DNA of 64,000 nt, taken from Crotalaria pallida. Its lineage: Eukaryota > Streptophyta > Magnoliopsida > Fabales > Fabaceae. The notes under the pieces are model-generated. The model did no database searches. It was not told the origin of the DNA and worked only from the letters and a program-made list of their open reading frames with translations. The stretch is taken from NCBI GenBank assembly GCA_037953625.1, contig CM075656.1, forward strand, positions 69,459,001 through 69,523,000. The letters are read 5' to 3'. Position 1 is the stretch's first letter. Every line of letters begins with the position of its first letter. Shown one piece after another: positions 32,878 through 43,350 of this stretch. The position numbers were made by a program, and so were the translations under genes.

Positions 32878-33170
32878 TAGTTAGGGAAAATTTTATCTTC
32901 CTAATCAATTCATATTTATCAAATTAGTGGATGACTCTCTATTGTATTGTGACTTTCTATTGGATTGAGTTTATCTCTATTGGTTTGAGTTTATCCTTCT
33001 TTAAGTTTATCTTTAGTTGAAACCACTTCAGGATTTCCTATCTCCCTATAAATAGGACTCACCTATGTGTAAAATGTACACTGAATATATCACAATATAT
33101 TGTTTCCTCTCTTCCTCTTATTTTCATACGTTTTATAACACGTTATCAGCATGATCGTTCTTTGCTCCAA
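32878..33170 (+). mobile_element. Copia-type LTR remnant
   Basis: The stretch contains a TATA-like CCTATAAATAGG (about 33045) followed by a T-rich leader. It ends TTTTATAACACGTTATCAGC, the LTR-end/primer-site junction seen in many plant Ty1/copia elements. The 5' end (expected TG) is degraded and no gag-pol follows. It is probably a truncated or solo LTR. Confidence 0.5.
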
Positions 33171-33416
33171 AAGATGTTGAAGTTAATTCATCAAAATCAA
33201 GGTAATTTTTTTATTAATATTTTATTTATTTATTTTCTCTTCTTTTGATATATAATATATCGATCTCGAAGTACCTCTAAAAAAAACAAAAAAAAATGCA
33301 AATCGAAACAGATGTGAGAAGATGCAAACCGAAAACAGATTTGAGAAGATGCAAACAGTAGCAGTGCTGATTGTATATATAGATCTGGAAAAAAAAAGGT
33401 AACCGTAGTACTTGAA

Positions 33417-33419
<3 letters not shown>

Positions 33420-33462
<43 letters not shown>
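33420..33462. repeat. (AT)n microsatellite
   Basis: About 21 AT units; the open frames across it are artefacts. Confidence 0.95.
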
Positions 33463-33466
<4 letters not shown>

Positions 33467-34224
33467 TTCACATGTGATACTGATACTGATGTCAAACATG
33501 GTTGATTTTGCCATTCAACTAGTGACCCAATGTGTGAAACATGATTGATATATGACCATTTGTTTATGCACAAACATATTGATGGAAGATACTGAGTCAC
33601 TCGATCACAGTATATTAACGAAGGAAAGCATAGAAAAACATTACAAAAAAGGAACCTAACTGACCTATTTATTTATTTTCCTAGACATTACAACCGTTCG
33701 TCTAGACTCTACCCCAGTAAACAAGGGTTCCTCACCTTAAGAACGTGCCACACGTTCAACTAGGAGTTCCACTCCCTAATACTAAGGGTCACACTTTCCC
33801 TTACAAGAATTTGGTTTAAAGAGGAATATAAACTAACAATTCATGCACTCTAGGTAGTGTTGATACAACAATGAAAGTTTTATATCAATGAATGTCTTAG
33901 ACTTCTGAACGGAGAAGAAGAAAAAGAAGAACTCTCTATTTGATTTTCAAAAACTAGGATTAGTAAGAGAGATGGTGAAGAGCCTCATCAAAAAGAGGAA
34001 AAAGAAAACGTTTTAAACTGAAACGAAATCAAACAAGAAAGGAAATAAATCATTTTATGAATTAGGCTGATTGATTCACGATTTTAAAAAATAATATGGA
34101 GGTAATCAACTATTTGATCAGGGTAATTGATTATCTGCTTTTTGTGAAAAACAGATAATTCAAAATTTGAATAGGTAATCAATTATCTGCAAAAGTAATC
34201 GATTATCCGCTTAATTATGTTACT
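33463..34224. other. Repeat-derived flank with GTAATCGATTA motifs
   Basis: No gene. From about 34100 the motif GTAATC(G/A)ATTAT recurs every 20-50 bp. The same motif continues at 43351-43440, on the far side of the SINE-plus-gypsy insertion, so the two stretches were once contiguous. Such motifs are frequent in plant retrotransposon non-coding regions; the parent element is not identified. Confidence 0.45.
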
Positions 34225-34242
34225 AAATGTATCAGACCTTGA
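34225..34242 (+). repeat. SINE target-site duplication, left copy
   Basis: AAATGTATCAGACCTTGA, repeated exactly at 43333-43350. The two copies flank the split SINE together with the gypsy element inside it. Confidence 0.85.
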
Positions 34243-34340
34243 CCAACATGGGTTGGGACGAGCGGTAAGCGGCTCGGTCTCGCTTAAGTAAGGTCTCGAG
34301 TTCGAGTCCTTGTGAATGCAGAAAATTCATGTTGGGAGAC
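34243..34340 (+). mobile_element. tRNA-derived SINE, 5' half
   Basis: The head carries an A-box-like GAGCGGTAAGCGGCTCGG and a B-box-like GAGTTCGAGTCC. It is interrupted at 34340 by the gypsy element and resumes at about 43247. Without the insertion the SINE would be about 185 bp plus tail. Confidence 0.75.
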
Positions 34341-35159
34341 TGTTTTGGACAAGATTTCCAAACAATAAATATGAAATAATAATGGTTCGTAAACTTGAGA
34401 GATTGAACAACAAATGAGTATTAGAAACTGAATATTACTAAGATGAGCTTGCTGGGATGGCTATGGTGGAGAGTAAGTGGATCAAATACAACAGTGTTTA
34501 GTGGGGAAGATGATGAGGAGCCTTGGATTTGGAACCCTCTTCTCTCTAATCTCCTCCCTTTCTCTCTATTTTTCTCTCGCTCTCTCTATTTTCCTTTCCT
34601 CTACTCTCTGTATTTTTTCTCCCGTTGGTTTCTTGCCCTTCCCCTCTACCATCTCCCTCTTCTTATGCATTTTTCCTCTCTCTCACGTCCCCATCACCTC
34701 TGCTCTTTCTCTCACCCTCTGCTCTGCCCCCCTGCTCCTCGTACATACCAATGTCCCCTTTGAGGTAACTCATGGGGAAACCCCTTTTTCTGATTCAGGG
34801 ACCAAAGACTCCTTTTTGGTGCAAGGGAGTCAATTGCTTCTCCATTAAGTCCCTAATGACCAGCTGCCCCTTAATCCCCATCCAAGGCTCGCTCTCCCAG
34901 CTGTTGCATCCGTCCCTTTCAAGGTTCGCTTCCCTCTTAAGGGCAGTATCCACTCAGAGCCAACCAAGCCACTTCCGCCTAGCAATCTCCCAAACATCTC
35001 CTTTTTGTCCTGTCCCATCATCTTAGGTAACGGATCTTTTAAAAGGAAATGCTTTAACCAAGCTTCCTTCAGAAGCTTGCTTCCCTTAGCCCATTTCTAA
35101 TTTTAATTGAATATTGGGCTTGTGGCCCAAATGCATGATTTTCAAACAGGATCCAAACA
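34341..35159 (-). repeat. 3' LTR of gypsy element
   Basis: 819 bp, near-identical to 42404-43241. On the plus strand it begins TGTTTTGGACAAGATTTCC and ends AATCC/GATCCAAACA. Short open frames (e.g. 34443-34848) recur in both LTRs and simply reflect the duplicated pyrimidine-rich sequence. Confidence 0.93.
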
Positions 35160-35175
35160 ATAGCCCCTTTTGCAG
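35160..35175 (-). promoter_or_regulatory. Polypurine tract
   Basis: On the minus strand GCAAAAGGGGCTAT directly precedes the 3' LTR, fitting a plus-strand primer site. Confidence 0.6.
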
Positions 35176-35692
35176 CAAAGGAAAAAAGGACTCCTTGCCT
35201 GCTCCCTCACTCATCACGTTGAACAGCAGTGGAGGCACAGTTATTACTATTTTTTTCCTTTTCTCTTTTTTTTCTTTGTCGTTTTTTTTGTTATTTTTTT
35301 TCTTTTTTTCTTTGCTGCAAACTCCTCAACTTCCCACTTTCTCCACTAACTGCTCCATACCCAATCAATAGTGTCTTGTAACATGTGCCTCAAAAAATAT
35401 CACTTAACTCCTTTGCTCTCATCCTAAAACACACGAACCACTCTCTCTGCAATCCTATTCCTTCCTTCTTCTTCTTCGTTTTCTACGGTTCTTGTTGAAC
35501 CCTTGCTCCCTTCCTTCCACCGTTCCTCCCTACCCACCACACCGGTCACCGCTCGCCGCCCCCTTTGGCCCCACCATGCGCAGCGCTCATCGCCGCTCGC
35601 CGCACCTCCCCGTCCGCCGTTCTCCGCGCCTCCCCGGCTCCACCGTGCGCCGCGCCTTCGCCTCCTCTCTTGGTGGTTTCATACCCTCTCAA

Positions 35693-38600
35693 ATGTCATC
35701 TCTCACTCCTGTTGAGACTTCTCCCTCTGCAAATTCCCCAAATCTCAAAGAATCTCTTCCCCCTATTCTTTCTTACCGATTCCTTCCTTCCCTTCCATCA
35801 CCCCGAGCGGAATTGTCCGGTGCAGGTTCCACTAAGGATGCTGCTGAAATTCCTTTCCCCAACCGTCCCTTTGTGCAACCTCCTTCTTCAGGTAATCTTT
35901 TTATCCCTCTCAGTGGTGAACGACCAACAATACCTCTCTGTGTGGCGAGACTTTTATCTCCACAGGCTTCGCTTCCGTCCACAAGTTTGGGTCCTTCGCT
36001 TCTCCGCTCTCGCCTAACACATGAGGAATTTGTCGCCCGTTTGCTTTCACGGTCGCTTGAGTTCTACAAATGGATGGGCCGAATGGGTAACATACGTTTT
36101 TACTAATGATTTAGAATTTGTGCAAACCTTGGAGAAGGTTGGTATTGCATGCTGCTGCTATTAAGGCTTCTGCCTTTTTATCACTTACGAAAAAGGCAGA
36201 GGATATGGATCTCCTTATACATAGTTGGTGCACTAGTACTCATACATTTCTGACTGCCTGGGGTGAATTTTCGCCCACTCGGGAAGATGTTGTGCTGTTA
36301 TTGGGGTTGTCCGCCTTTGGAGAACATTCTCTTTCTCTTGATGCTATTGATGATTCGGTTATTGAGACTGCTAAGGAATTGAAAGCTGCCACTTGGCTTA
36401 GCGCGCGTTACTCCAGGGATTTCTTTGATAGGCAAAGGGCGAAGGCAAGCAAAGGTTCCAAGAAGATAAGGGGAACTAGCTGCTTGGTTCCTTCTTCCAA
36501 GAAGCTCAAGAGTGCTAGCTCGTTGAAGTATACCTTTGCCACTTGGATCAGGTACTTCTTTGGTGATACTTTTAATGGGAAAATCGAATTTGGACCTTGC
36601 TTAGAACCTCATTTGAAAAGGGCGGCTTTTGTCTCTTTTTGGCTTAGTCGTTATGTTTTTACTGGTCCGCCTTGGGAGTCGGTTAGCCCCTCTGTTTTTA
36701 TTTTCGCTTGTTTATTAACAAATGGGTTTCGCCTTCCACTAGCCCCTTTGTACTTGGGCGGTTTGTATGGACGCCTAGATCAGGTTGCCGAACAAATGCG
36801 ACTTTCCTTTGGTCGTTTTTCTGTTACTTCATTTCTGGATTTAGTGTTTTTGCATTATTTTCTCTTTGAGCGTTTTTTGGATTATGGTCCTGTACGCCAA
36901 CTTCCCCTAGCTCCAGTTCCCCTTGATTCCAGTGATCCTTCAGTGTTTGCACCGCGACCTCGCTGTCTGCACTGGCATGGTGGGAAGGCCAGGTTGTCTT
37001 TGTTGGAGGTTATTGATGACGAGAGTTGTTTCTGTTTTAGACCTTATGTGGATAAGCGGTTTGTTGGTGGTGTGTCCTTTCACCCTATGTACACAGAAGA
37101 CTCGTTCGGGACTCGTAATGACCTTGCAAATCATTCTGAAGGGATTTTTGATGTGTGGCTTCTCATTACTACTCCCCTCTTGCTTCCTGGTTTCATAATC
37201 ACTGATAACATTGGTTCTTCTGGGGGTGCTTTATTTTCGTTTGCATATAGAGTGGATCGTGTATCCCGACAACTTGGCTTTGATCAACCTTTGTGCGTTT
37301 CTAATTTGAGTCCTTGTGATATTTTTGGTGCTTTGGATGCGGTTTTGCTCAAACCCCCAATCGGACTTGCCTCTCTATGACCCCTCTTTGTTCATGCCTC
37401 TTTCTCGCTCTGGTTTGCCTATTCAAGAGTGGGTGGAGTATTATGTTGCTGTGCTTGCTCATCTTCGCTTCTTCGAGGCCACTCGTAGCGATGCTCTTCC
37501 GCTTGACGTTCGCATTGCATGTAGGGATCCTTATTATGCTCCTATTTCAAAGAAAGACTTGGCTCGTGCAGGTATACTTTGCTTTTGGTTTTCTATATTT
37601 TTTTTGTATGTCCTGTTATTCATATCTGCATTTCTTGTTATTCATATCTGCTACTTTGTTTTGTGTTATTGCAGTTGAGTTGGCTGTTCCGGTGTTCACC
37701 TCTGTTTCCAAGGAAAAGGGTGTTCCTACTGCTGTGTCCAAGGCTAAGGGTAAGAGGTCTCTTCCACCCTCCAATATTCTTATTTCAGCAGCTTCTGCTA
37801 CCAAGGCTTCTGCAACCCCTTCCCCCAAAAAGCATAAGCGAGCCGCAGAAACAAGCCCCGATTCCTCTACTGGACTCCGCTATTCTTTGAGATTGCGCGC
37901 TCGCTCCATTGTTTCTGTTTCTGTCTCTGAATCAGTGGATTTGATTTCTGACAGTGAAGATGCTGGGAATGGTGGTCCTAATTCCACGGATTCTTCTGAA
38001 AGTGGTATTGATGGTTCAATAATTTCACCTTCTGAGCATGAGATGTTGTTGGCAAAATTATCTTCCCCATCAGATGATGTTGTGTCACCTAGCCAAAACC
38101 TTGATGTTGTTCCTAATGACCAAGTCTCTTATGATATCATTCTTATGGGCCAGGTGCATCCTAATGCACCATGTGCGCCGATGCTTGATGCTGTTGCATC
38201 TCCTTCCTCTCCGCTCGCAAAAGATGCTGAGGCCATAGGTATGTCTTCATGTTACTTTTCATATTTAACTTTCTGAATTTTATGCATTTTTCTTCTGCCC
38301 TTTCATAATATTCACTATTTATTGTAGTTGTTGCTTCTGCACCTCTTGCTATTTCCAATATTTCTCCTTCGCCGCTGGGTCCGTTGGAAGAAGGTCTTTC
38401 TTCGCCTTCTGCTTTGGAGGAGGGGTCCTCTCCGCAGGAGCGAGTGGTTCTGGATCTTTCGCCTTCTTCCCCCGTTTCTACTCGTGATGCTATTGTTTCT
38501 TCTTCTAAGGTTGCTTTTGATGGTATTGAAATCCTTTCCTTTCCTCCAATGCGTTCTGATATTGGACCCGTTGATGCTGCTGCTGCTATTGCAAGAAGAG

Positions 38601-39263
38601 TCGAGGTGAGCATTGATGCCTCCAATCTTCATATGTCATGTAAGTTCTTTCTTTTCTTTTCTCTCCCGCCTTCTTCTTCTTCTTTTTTTAGATTTCTTTC
38701 CTCCTTTCCTTCCTATATCTTTTTGCATATCTTATTTTTTTTCAGTGCCTAAGCCGTTGGGGTTGGAGTCTATGTTATCTGCAGAGGATGTGCTTTTGGT
38801 TCAAGCTTTCCTTGCGGCTCATCGAGATGTGATTCCTCCTCCGCCTTCGCTGCCGCTTCCTTTCCATAAGCAAGGCTTCTGCCTTCTTGTTGAACTTCTG
38901 AAGCTTTTCAAGTCTTGTACTATTGAGGAGTTGCTTTCTACACACAAGATTACCCTTCTCCAGTACCTCGCTTCGCTGCCGCTGTGTGGTTTTGATGGTG
39001 CTTGGTTTGAGAAGTTATATGATGCAGTGAAGTCTATCATGGCGTCCTTTGATCCAGTTGCTATTAAAGCTAGGCGGGAGTCCAAGATTGCTTTAGCGTC
39101 TCAAAGAACAGATGTATTGAAGGAAATTGCTCTTTTGGAGGGAAAGCTTAGAGATGCTCGTAGTCGCCTTGCTGGATTTGATCGTGACTTGGCAGCCATT
39201 GAATCTGAAGACCAAGCCTATGCCACTGTTCATGCTGCACAGGCCTTTCTTGTCAACTTTTAG
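35693..39263 (+). pseudogene. Antisense plant-mobile-domain (PMD) gene inside the gypsy element
   Basis: A spliced gene opposite to gag and integrase, of the MAIN/gene23-like PMD group. From the ATG at 35693 the frame breaks several times (near 35940, 36015, 36076, 36145 and, in a C run, 37355), so this copy looks non-functional or wrongly sequenced. The domain is recognisable from SVWRDFYLHRLRFRPQVWVL through SWCTSTHTFLTAWGEFSPTR and VVLLLGLSAFGEHSL (36118-37380) to PLSRSGLPIQEWVEYYVA. Three introns follow (37572-37674, 38239-38327, 38640-38745), each GT-AG and each phase 1, which supports real splicing. The middle exons encode a serine-rich linker with a basic PKKHKRA stretch. The last exon (38746-39263) encodes a helical, coiled-coil-like tail (LKEIALLEGKLRDARSRLAG) ending at TAG. 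Known PMD proteins act in silencing and meristem maintenance. The function of element-borne copies is unknown. Confidence 0.75.
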
Positions 39264-39564
39264 TTTCTTTATTTTGATAATTCTGAATATGTACTTTTGG
39301 ATATTAGCTTCCTGCACTGGTTATTACTGTTTGCATCTTGACAATGGTTAGTCTGTAATGTTCTGGTAATGCTTTATAATGTGAACCCATTCTTTTGGGC
39401 TTTTCTTTATGACATGATGCGTTCTTTCCGCTTTCATGCTCTTTCTCTATAACTACAAATACCAAGTATTTGCATATCTGAATCACAAGTGGGTGGCCAT
39501 TTCCACTTGGATTTATCTATTGCAAAGGTGGGGAACGACATCCAATCGCACCTTTGGATTTTCT

Positions 39565-39880
39565 GTTATAACATGCTCTTGCACGCTTATCTGTCTGTGT
39601 GTACACTAATGTGCTCTTACACATTCTGGTGCTTTTATACAAATGTGCTCTTGCACATATCTTTGTCTGTGTTTTACACTAATATGCTTTTGCATATTTT
39701 CTTAGTGCTTTTACACAAATGTGCTCTTGCACATATCTTTGTCTGTGTTTTACACTAATATGTTCTTGCATATTTTCTTAGTGCTTTTACACAAATGTGC
39801 TCTTGCACATATCTCCCTCTGTATTGTACACTAATATGCTCTTGCATATTTTACTAGTGCTTTTACACAGATGTGCATAA
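39565..39880. repeat. 76-bp tandem repeats in element 3' region
   Basis: Landmark AAATGTGCTCTTGCACATAT starts at 39641, 39717 and 39793, with a partial unit near 39869 and a diverged one before 39641. Units alternate short inverted blocks (TGTGC...GCACA; ATATGC...GCATAT). The array lies between integrase and 3' LTR, the position where Tat-lineage elements are known to carry variable tandem repeats that can seed satellites. Confidence 0.85.
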
Positions 39881-39897
39881 GTTCCATAAGCTGTCCC

Positions 39898-40060
39898 TCC
39901 TTTTTTTTTGTTTTTCTTTTTTTTTTTTAATTCTTTTTTTTTCTTCAGCTGTTTCTTTTTTTTTTCAGTTGTTTCTTTTTCCTCTCTTTTTTTTCTTCTT
40001 TTTTTTCTTTTTTTTTTCCAGCTGTCTCTTTTTTTTTCGATTCTTTTTTTTTCAAGGGAA
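39898..40060. repeat. T-rich pyrimidine tract with CAGCTGTTTC repeats
   Basis: Long T runs broken by CAGCTGTTTC/CAGTTGTTTC/CAGCTGTCTC units, between the tandem array and the end of integrase. On the element's sense strand it is a purine tract. Confidence 0.8.
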
Positions 40061-40522
40061 TGGTCTCAACGGGATTCAAGAGAAAGGGAATGTTCTCCAA
40101 CATTTTTACGTGGAGCGAACAACTAGTATTCAATGTAAAGCATATTCTCTTTTGCTATTATCAGCCGTATTCAATGTAAAGAGTCTGTTTTTTTTCCTAT
40201 TTTTGGCAATCATATTCAGTCGTATTGATTATCTACTGAAATAACTAAATGGATGATTATACTACTTCATTTTCACAATATTAATGCGACAAGCAAGTAA
40301 ATTATCACAACATCATGCAACTTCATCATCATAAAGTGTAGTAAAGGTGTGAAATGCGCGTAGCCATTGTTCATTCATAAGTACTTCAGATGATTACAAA
40401 AATGATTCTTGGCGCTTTCATTCGCCCGCTATGCTACCCATTAGCAAATCACACTTAATTCTAAGCAAGTAAGAATAAACTTAAAACAACAAAAGTTTTC
40501 TGAGGCTAGTAATCACCCTTGC

Positions 40523-41230
40523 CTAGGGGTAGTATTTCTTGATGTACCTGAAGTTCAAAGGACCCATCCTTTTCTGTGAGTCTGGATCAAGCAGGAAGCA
40601 GTACCCGTTGGGGTGAGTCTCTTGAATTATGTAAGGTCCCTCCCACTTTGGTGCCCACTTGTTCATGTGCATGTTCCTCATCACTGCATCCACTGCTTTC
40701 AGCACTAATTCCCCTTCGACGAACATCCTTGGTCTCACCATCTTATCATACATCAACATTACTTGCCTGTGGTGTTTTAACATCTCTCCTTGTGCTTTCT
40801 CCCTTTCGCCCTCCACAAGTTCTGCACTCCCCAATCGATCCTCATTGCTTCCTATTATCATTCTTGCAGATGGTATTGCTACTTCTACTGGTAAAACAGC
40901 CTCAGCGCCATACACCAGAGAGAAAGGAGTTGCTTTTGTTGTACCATGTCTGGTAGTCCTATACGCCCAGAGAGCAAGCGGTAAATACTCACTCCAATCC
41001 TTTGGTGTGTCACTAACAGTCCTTCTCAAAATGTGGAGCAGTATTTTATTGGTAGCTTCCGCTTGCCCATTGGATTGTGGATAGTAAGGAGTTGACCTGT
41101 GATGTGTGATTTTAAAGTTGTCCAATGTACTGGTCACTCTATCATTTATGAAGTGGCTACCATTGTCTGATATTATGCGTTTAGGCAAACCAAACCTGCA
41201 TATGATGTGTTCCTTTATGAACCTTACCAC
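40523..41230 (-). pseudogene. Gypsy integrase, C-terminal half
   Basis: An open frame of 235 codons matching the second half of a Ty3/gypsy integrase. HIICRFGLPKRIISDNGSHF contains the second catalytic Asp. YYPQSNGQAEATNK contains the catalytic Glu. LPLALWAYRTTRHGTTKATP and FSLVYGAEAVLPVEV follow, then a C-terminal domain with KWAPKWEGPY and a terminal RYIKKYYP. The zinc-binding N-terminus and the first catalytic Asp are missing, cut away at the junction with gag near 41231. It cannot be a working integrase. No stop or frameshift lies in the remaining part. Confidence 0.88.
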
Positions 41231-42369
41231 TGTCTCCCCATCTGCACTTTTTGTGGTGGAGGTACCTCGTTTTTTCCGTATTTCCTGGGTGGAGGTGTCT
41301 CTTTGTAATCCTTCTTTTTTCCTCGCCCATCCACAGCATATACTTCTAACATAGCATCTTCTTTGGTTCGCTTTCCCTGCCTCCTCATGGCTTCTGCTAC
41401 ATCAGCGCCCCTCTTCATTAGTTCAGCAAACGTGGTTATACCACTGAGCGACAAGAAGATTTGGGCTCCATCTTCCACATTCTTGATACAGCCATAAACT
41501 AAGTCCGCTTCCGGAAGTGTCTCCTTGCAATGGAGAGCCTTATCTCTGTATCTCTTAATGAAGCTTAATAATCCTTCGCCCGGCCTCTGTTTGACTCACC
41601 CCAGGTCCATGATATGCAAGACGCTTTCTTCTTCGAGGAACTTATTGCAAAACTCAGCCACCATTTCTTCCCACGTGTTGATGGATGTTGGGCGAAGCTT
41701 AGTGTACCAGGTAAAGGCCCTTCCAGTAAGTGATTTGGAAAACTCCCTAAGGCGGAGGTGCTTGTCTTGACTATAAATCCCCAAGTCATCCAGGAAGGTC
41801 ATGATGTGCTCCCTTGCACTCCCTGTCCCATCGAACTTTCTGAAGGCGAGAGGCACATACCTCATAGGAAAAGAACACATCATCACTTCTGCACTAAAGG
41901 GAGGGCGAATGTCTATCACCTGTTTGCTTCCTCCATGATGTGCTTCTAACATCCTTCTCACCTGGGCTTGGGTGACCAAGGCATTTTCTTCCATTCTGGG
42001 CGGGTGTGTTTCCAGATGAGAGTGAGCCATCTCGCCTCTGCCTTCCTTCCTTGCCACTTGACTTTGCATCTCTGCCACCATTTTTGTTAAGTTGTTCTGG
42101 TTGTCTAACAGAGAAGCCAACACAGACGCAGGGATTGTGACATGAGGCGAGCCAACTTCCAAGTTAGTGAGAGGGGTGTCTAATCCTCTCAACAGGTTTA
42201 GCTCTGGTCCCCTCTCTGGCCTTGGTGGGGTCACACAAATCTCTTCCTGTGGCTGTTGAACATGTTTCTCCTCTTCGCCCGGAGTCTCAAGGTTGAAGGA
42301 GAGGTGCCTTGTTGTCACTGGCTGCCTCATGCTTCGTGCCCCAGAAAACTCTTCTCCATTCAGATCCAT
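41224..42369 (-). pseudogene. Gypsy gag, one in-frame stop
   Basis: Starts at the ATG at 42369 (SMDLNGEEFSG); the frame extends upstream only into the primer site. The recognisable capsid core is FRKFDGTGSAREHIMTFLDD ... SLTGRAFTWYTKLRPTSINT ... WEEMVAEFCNKF. A single TGA at 41596-41598 stands where the family has an Arg (MDLG-stop-VKQRPGEGLLSF, compatible with CGA to TGA). Reading continues in the same frame through IKRYRDKALHC to a natural-looking K/P-rich region and ends just past the deletion junction. The CCHC knuckle and everything up to mid-integrase are gone. Confidence 0.82.
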
Positions 42370-42383
42370 GCTTTTGCTCAATC

Positions 42384-42401
42384 TCCCCAGCGGAGTTGCC
42401 A
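42384..42401 (-). promoter_or_regulatory. Primer-binding site
   Basis: The minus strand reads TGGCAACTCCGCTGGGGA two bases after the 5' LTR. This class of primer site is typical of Tat-lineage elements, reported to use tRNA-Arg; the tRNA match was not checked here. Confidence 0.8.
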
Positions 42402-42403
42402 AT

Positions 42404-43241
42404 TGTTTTGGACAAGATTTCCAAACAATAAATATGAAATAATAATGGTTCGTAAACTTGAGAGATTGAACAACAAATGAGTATTAGAAACTGAATATTA
42501 CTAAGATGAGCTTGCTGGGATGGCTATGGTGGAGAGTAAGTGGATCAAATACAACAGTGTTTAGTGGGGAAGATGATGAGGAGCCTTGGATTTGGAACCC
42601 TCTTCTCTCTAATCTCCTCCCTTTCTCCCTTTCTCTCTATTTTTCTCTCGCTCTCTCTATTTTCCTTTCCTCTACTCTCTGTATTTTTCCTCCCGTTGGT
42701 TTCTTGCCCTTCCCCTCTACCATCTCCCTCTTCTTATGCATTTTTCCTCTCTTTCACGTCCCCATCACCTCTGCTCTTTCTCTCACCCTCTGCTCTGCCC
42801 CCTGCTCTGCCCCCTGCTCCTCGTACATACCAATGTCCCCTTTGAGGTAACTCATGGGGAAACCCCTTTTTCTGAGTCAGGGACCAAAGACTCCTTTTTG
42901 GTGCAAGGGAGTCAATTGCTTCTCCATTAAGTCCCTAATGACCAGCTGCCCCCTAATCCCCATCCAAGGCTCGTTCTCCCAGCTGTTGCATCCGTCCCTT
43001 TCAAGGTTCTCTTCCCTTTTAAGGGCAGTATCCACTCAGAGCCAACCAAGCCACTTCCGCCTAGCAAGCTCCCAAACATCTCCTTTTTGTCATGTCCCAT
43101 CATCTTAGGTAACGGATCTTTTAAAAGGAAATGCTTTAACCAAGCTTCCTTCAGAAGCTTGCTTCCCTTAGCCCATTTCTAATTTTAATTGAATATTGGG
43201 CTTGTGGCCCAAATGCATGATTTTCAAACAGAATCCAAACA
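42404..43241 (-). repeat. 5' LTR of gypsy element
   Basis: 838 bp. Compared with the other LTR it has an extra CCCTTTCT-type unit near 42625 and an extra CTGCTCTGCCCC-type unit near 42800, plus scattered substitutions. Confidence 0.93.
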
Positions 43242-43246
43242 GAGAC

Positions 43247-43332
43247 TCACCTGCCATAGCCAGACACGCGACCCGGGTCGGATCCGGATGTACCTAGATA
43301 GTACTTAGGGAACCGGGTGGGCAACCAAAAAA
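43247..43332 (+). mobile_element. tRNA-derived SINE, 3' half and A-tail
   Basis: Continues the SINE body after the GAGAC duplication: TCACCTGCCATAGCCAGACA, then ACCCGGGTCGGATCCGGATG, ending GGGCAACC and a poly-A run. It is followed by the right-hand 18-bp target repeat (43333-43350). Confidence 0.75.
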
Positions 43333-43350
43333 AAATGTATCAGACCTTGA

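Larger units (their letters stand above)
34341..43241 (-). mobile_element. Non-autonomous Ty3/gypsy (Tat-lineage-like) retrotransposon
   Basis: An 8.9-kb element on the minus strand. LTRs lie at 42404-43241 (5') and 34341-35159 (3'), with TG...CA ends and GAGAC target duplications at 34336-34340 and 43242-43246. The primer-binding site and polypurine tract are present. In element order it holds: gag with one stop, a deletion junction, the C-terminal half of integrase, an untranslated stretch with 76-bp tandem repeats, an antisense plant-mobile-domain gene, and the 3' LTR. Protease, RT and RNase H are missing, so any movement needed proteins from another copy. By eye the LTRs differ by about a dozen substitutions and a few short indels. 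Tat-lineage placement rests on the primer site, the order of parts and the antisense extra gene, not on an RT tree. Confidence 0.85.

Noticed and set aside
34443..34848. Open frames beginning MSLLGWLWW, also at 42506-42930
   Set aside because: They occur in both LTRs because the LTRs are duplicates, run on the strand opposite the element, and consist of pyrimidine-rich low-complexity sequence. No domain.
36118..37380. 420-codon frame as an independent gene
   Set aside because: It begins with TTG inside the PMD domain and continues upstream and downstream in other frames; it is one segment of the antisense PMD gene.
39565..39880. CRISPR-like array
   Set aside because: Units are contiguous, diverged 76-bp tandem repeats with no unique spacers, in a plant retrotransposon.
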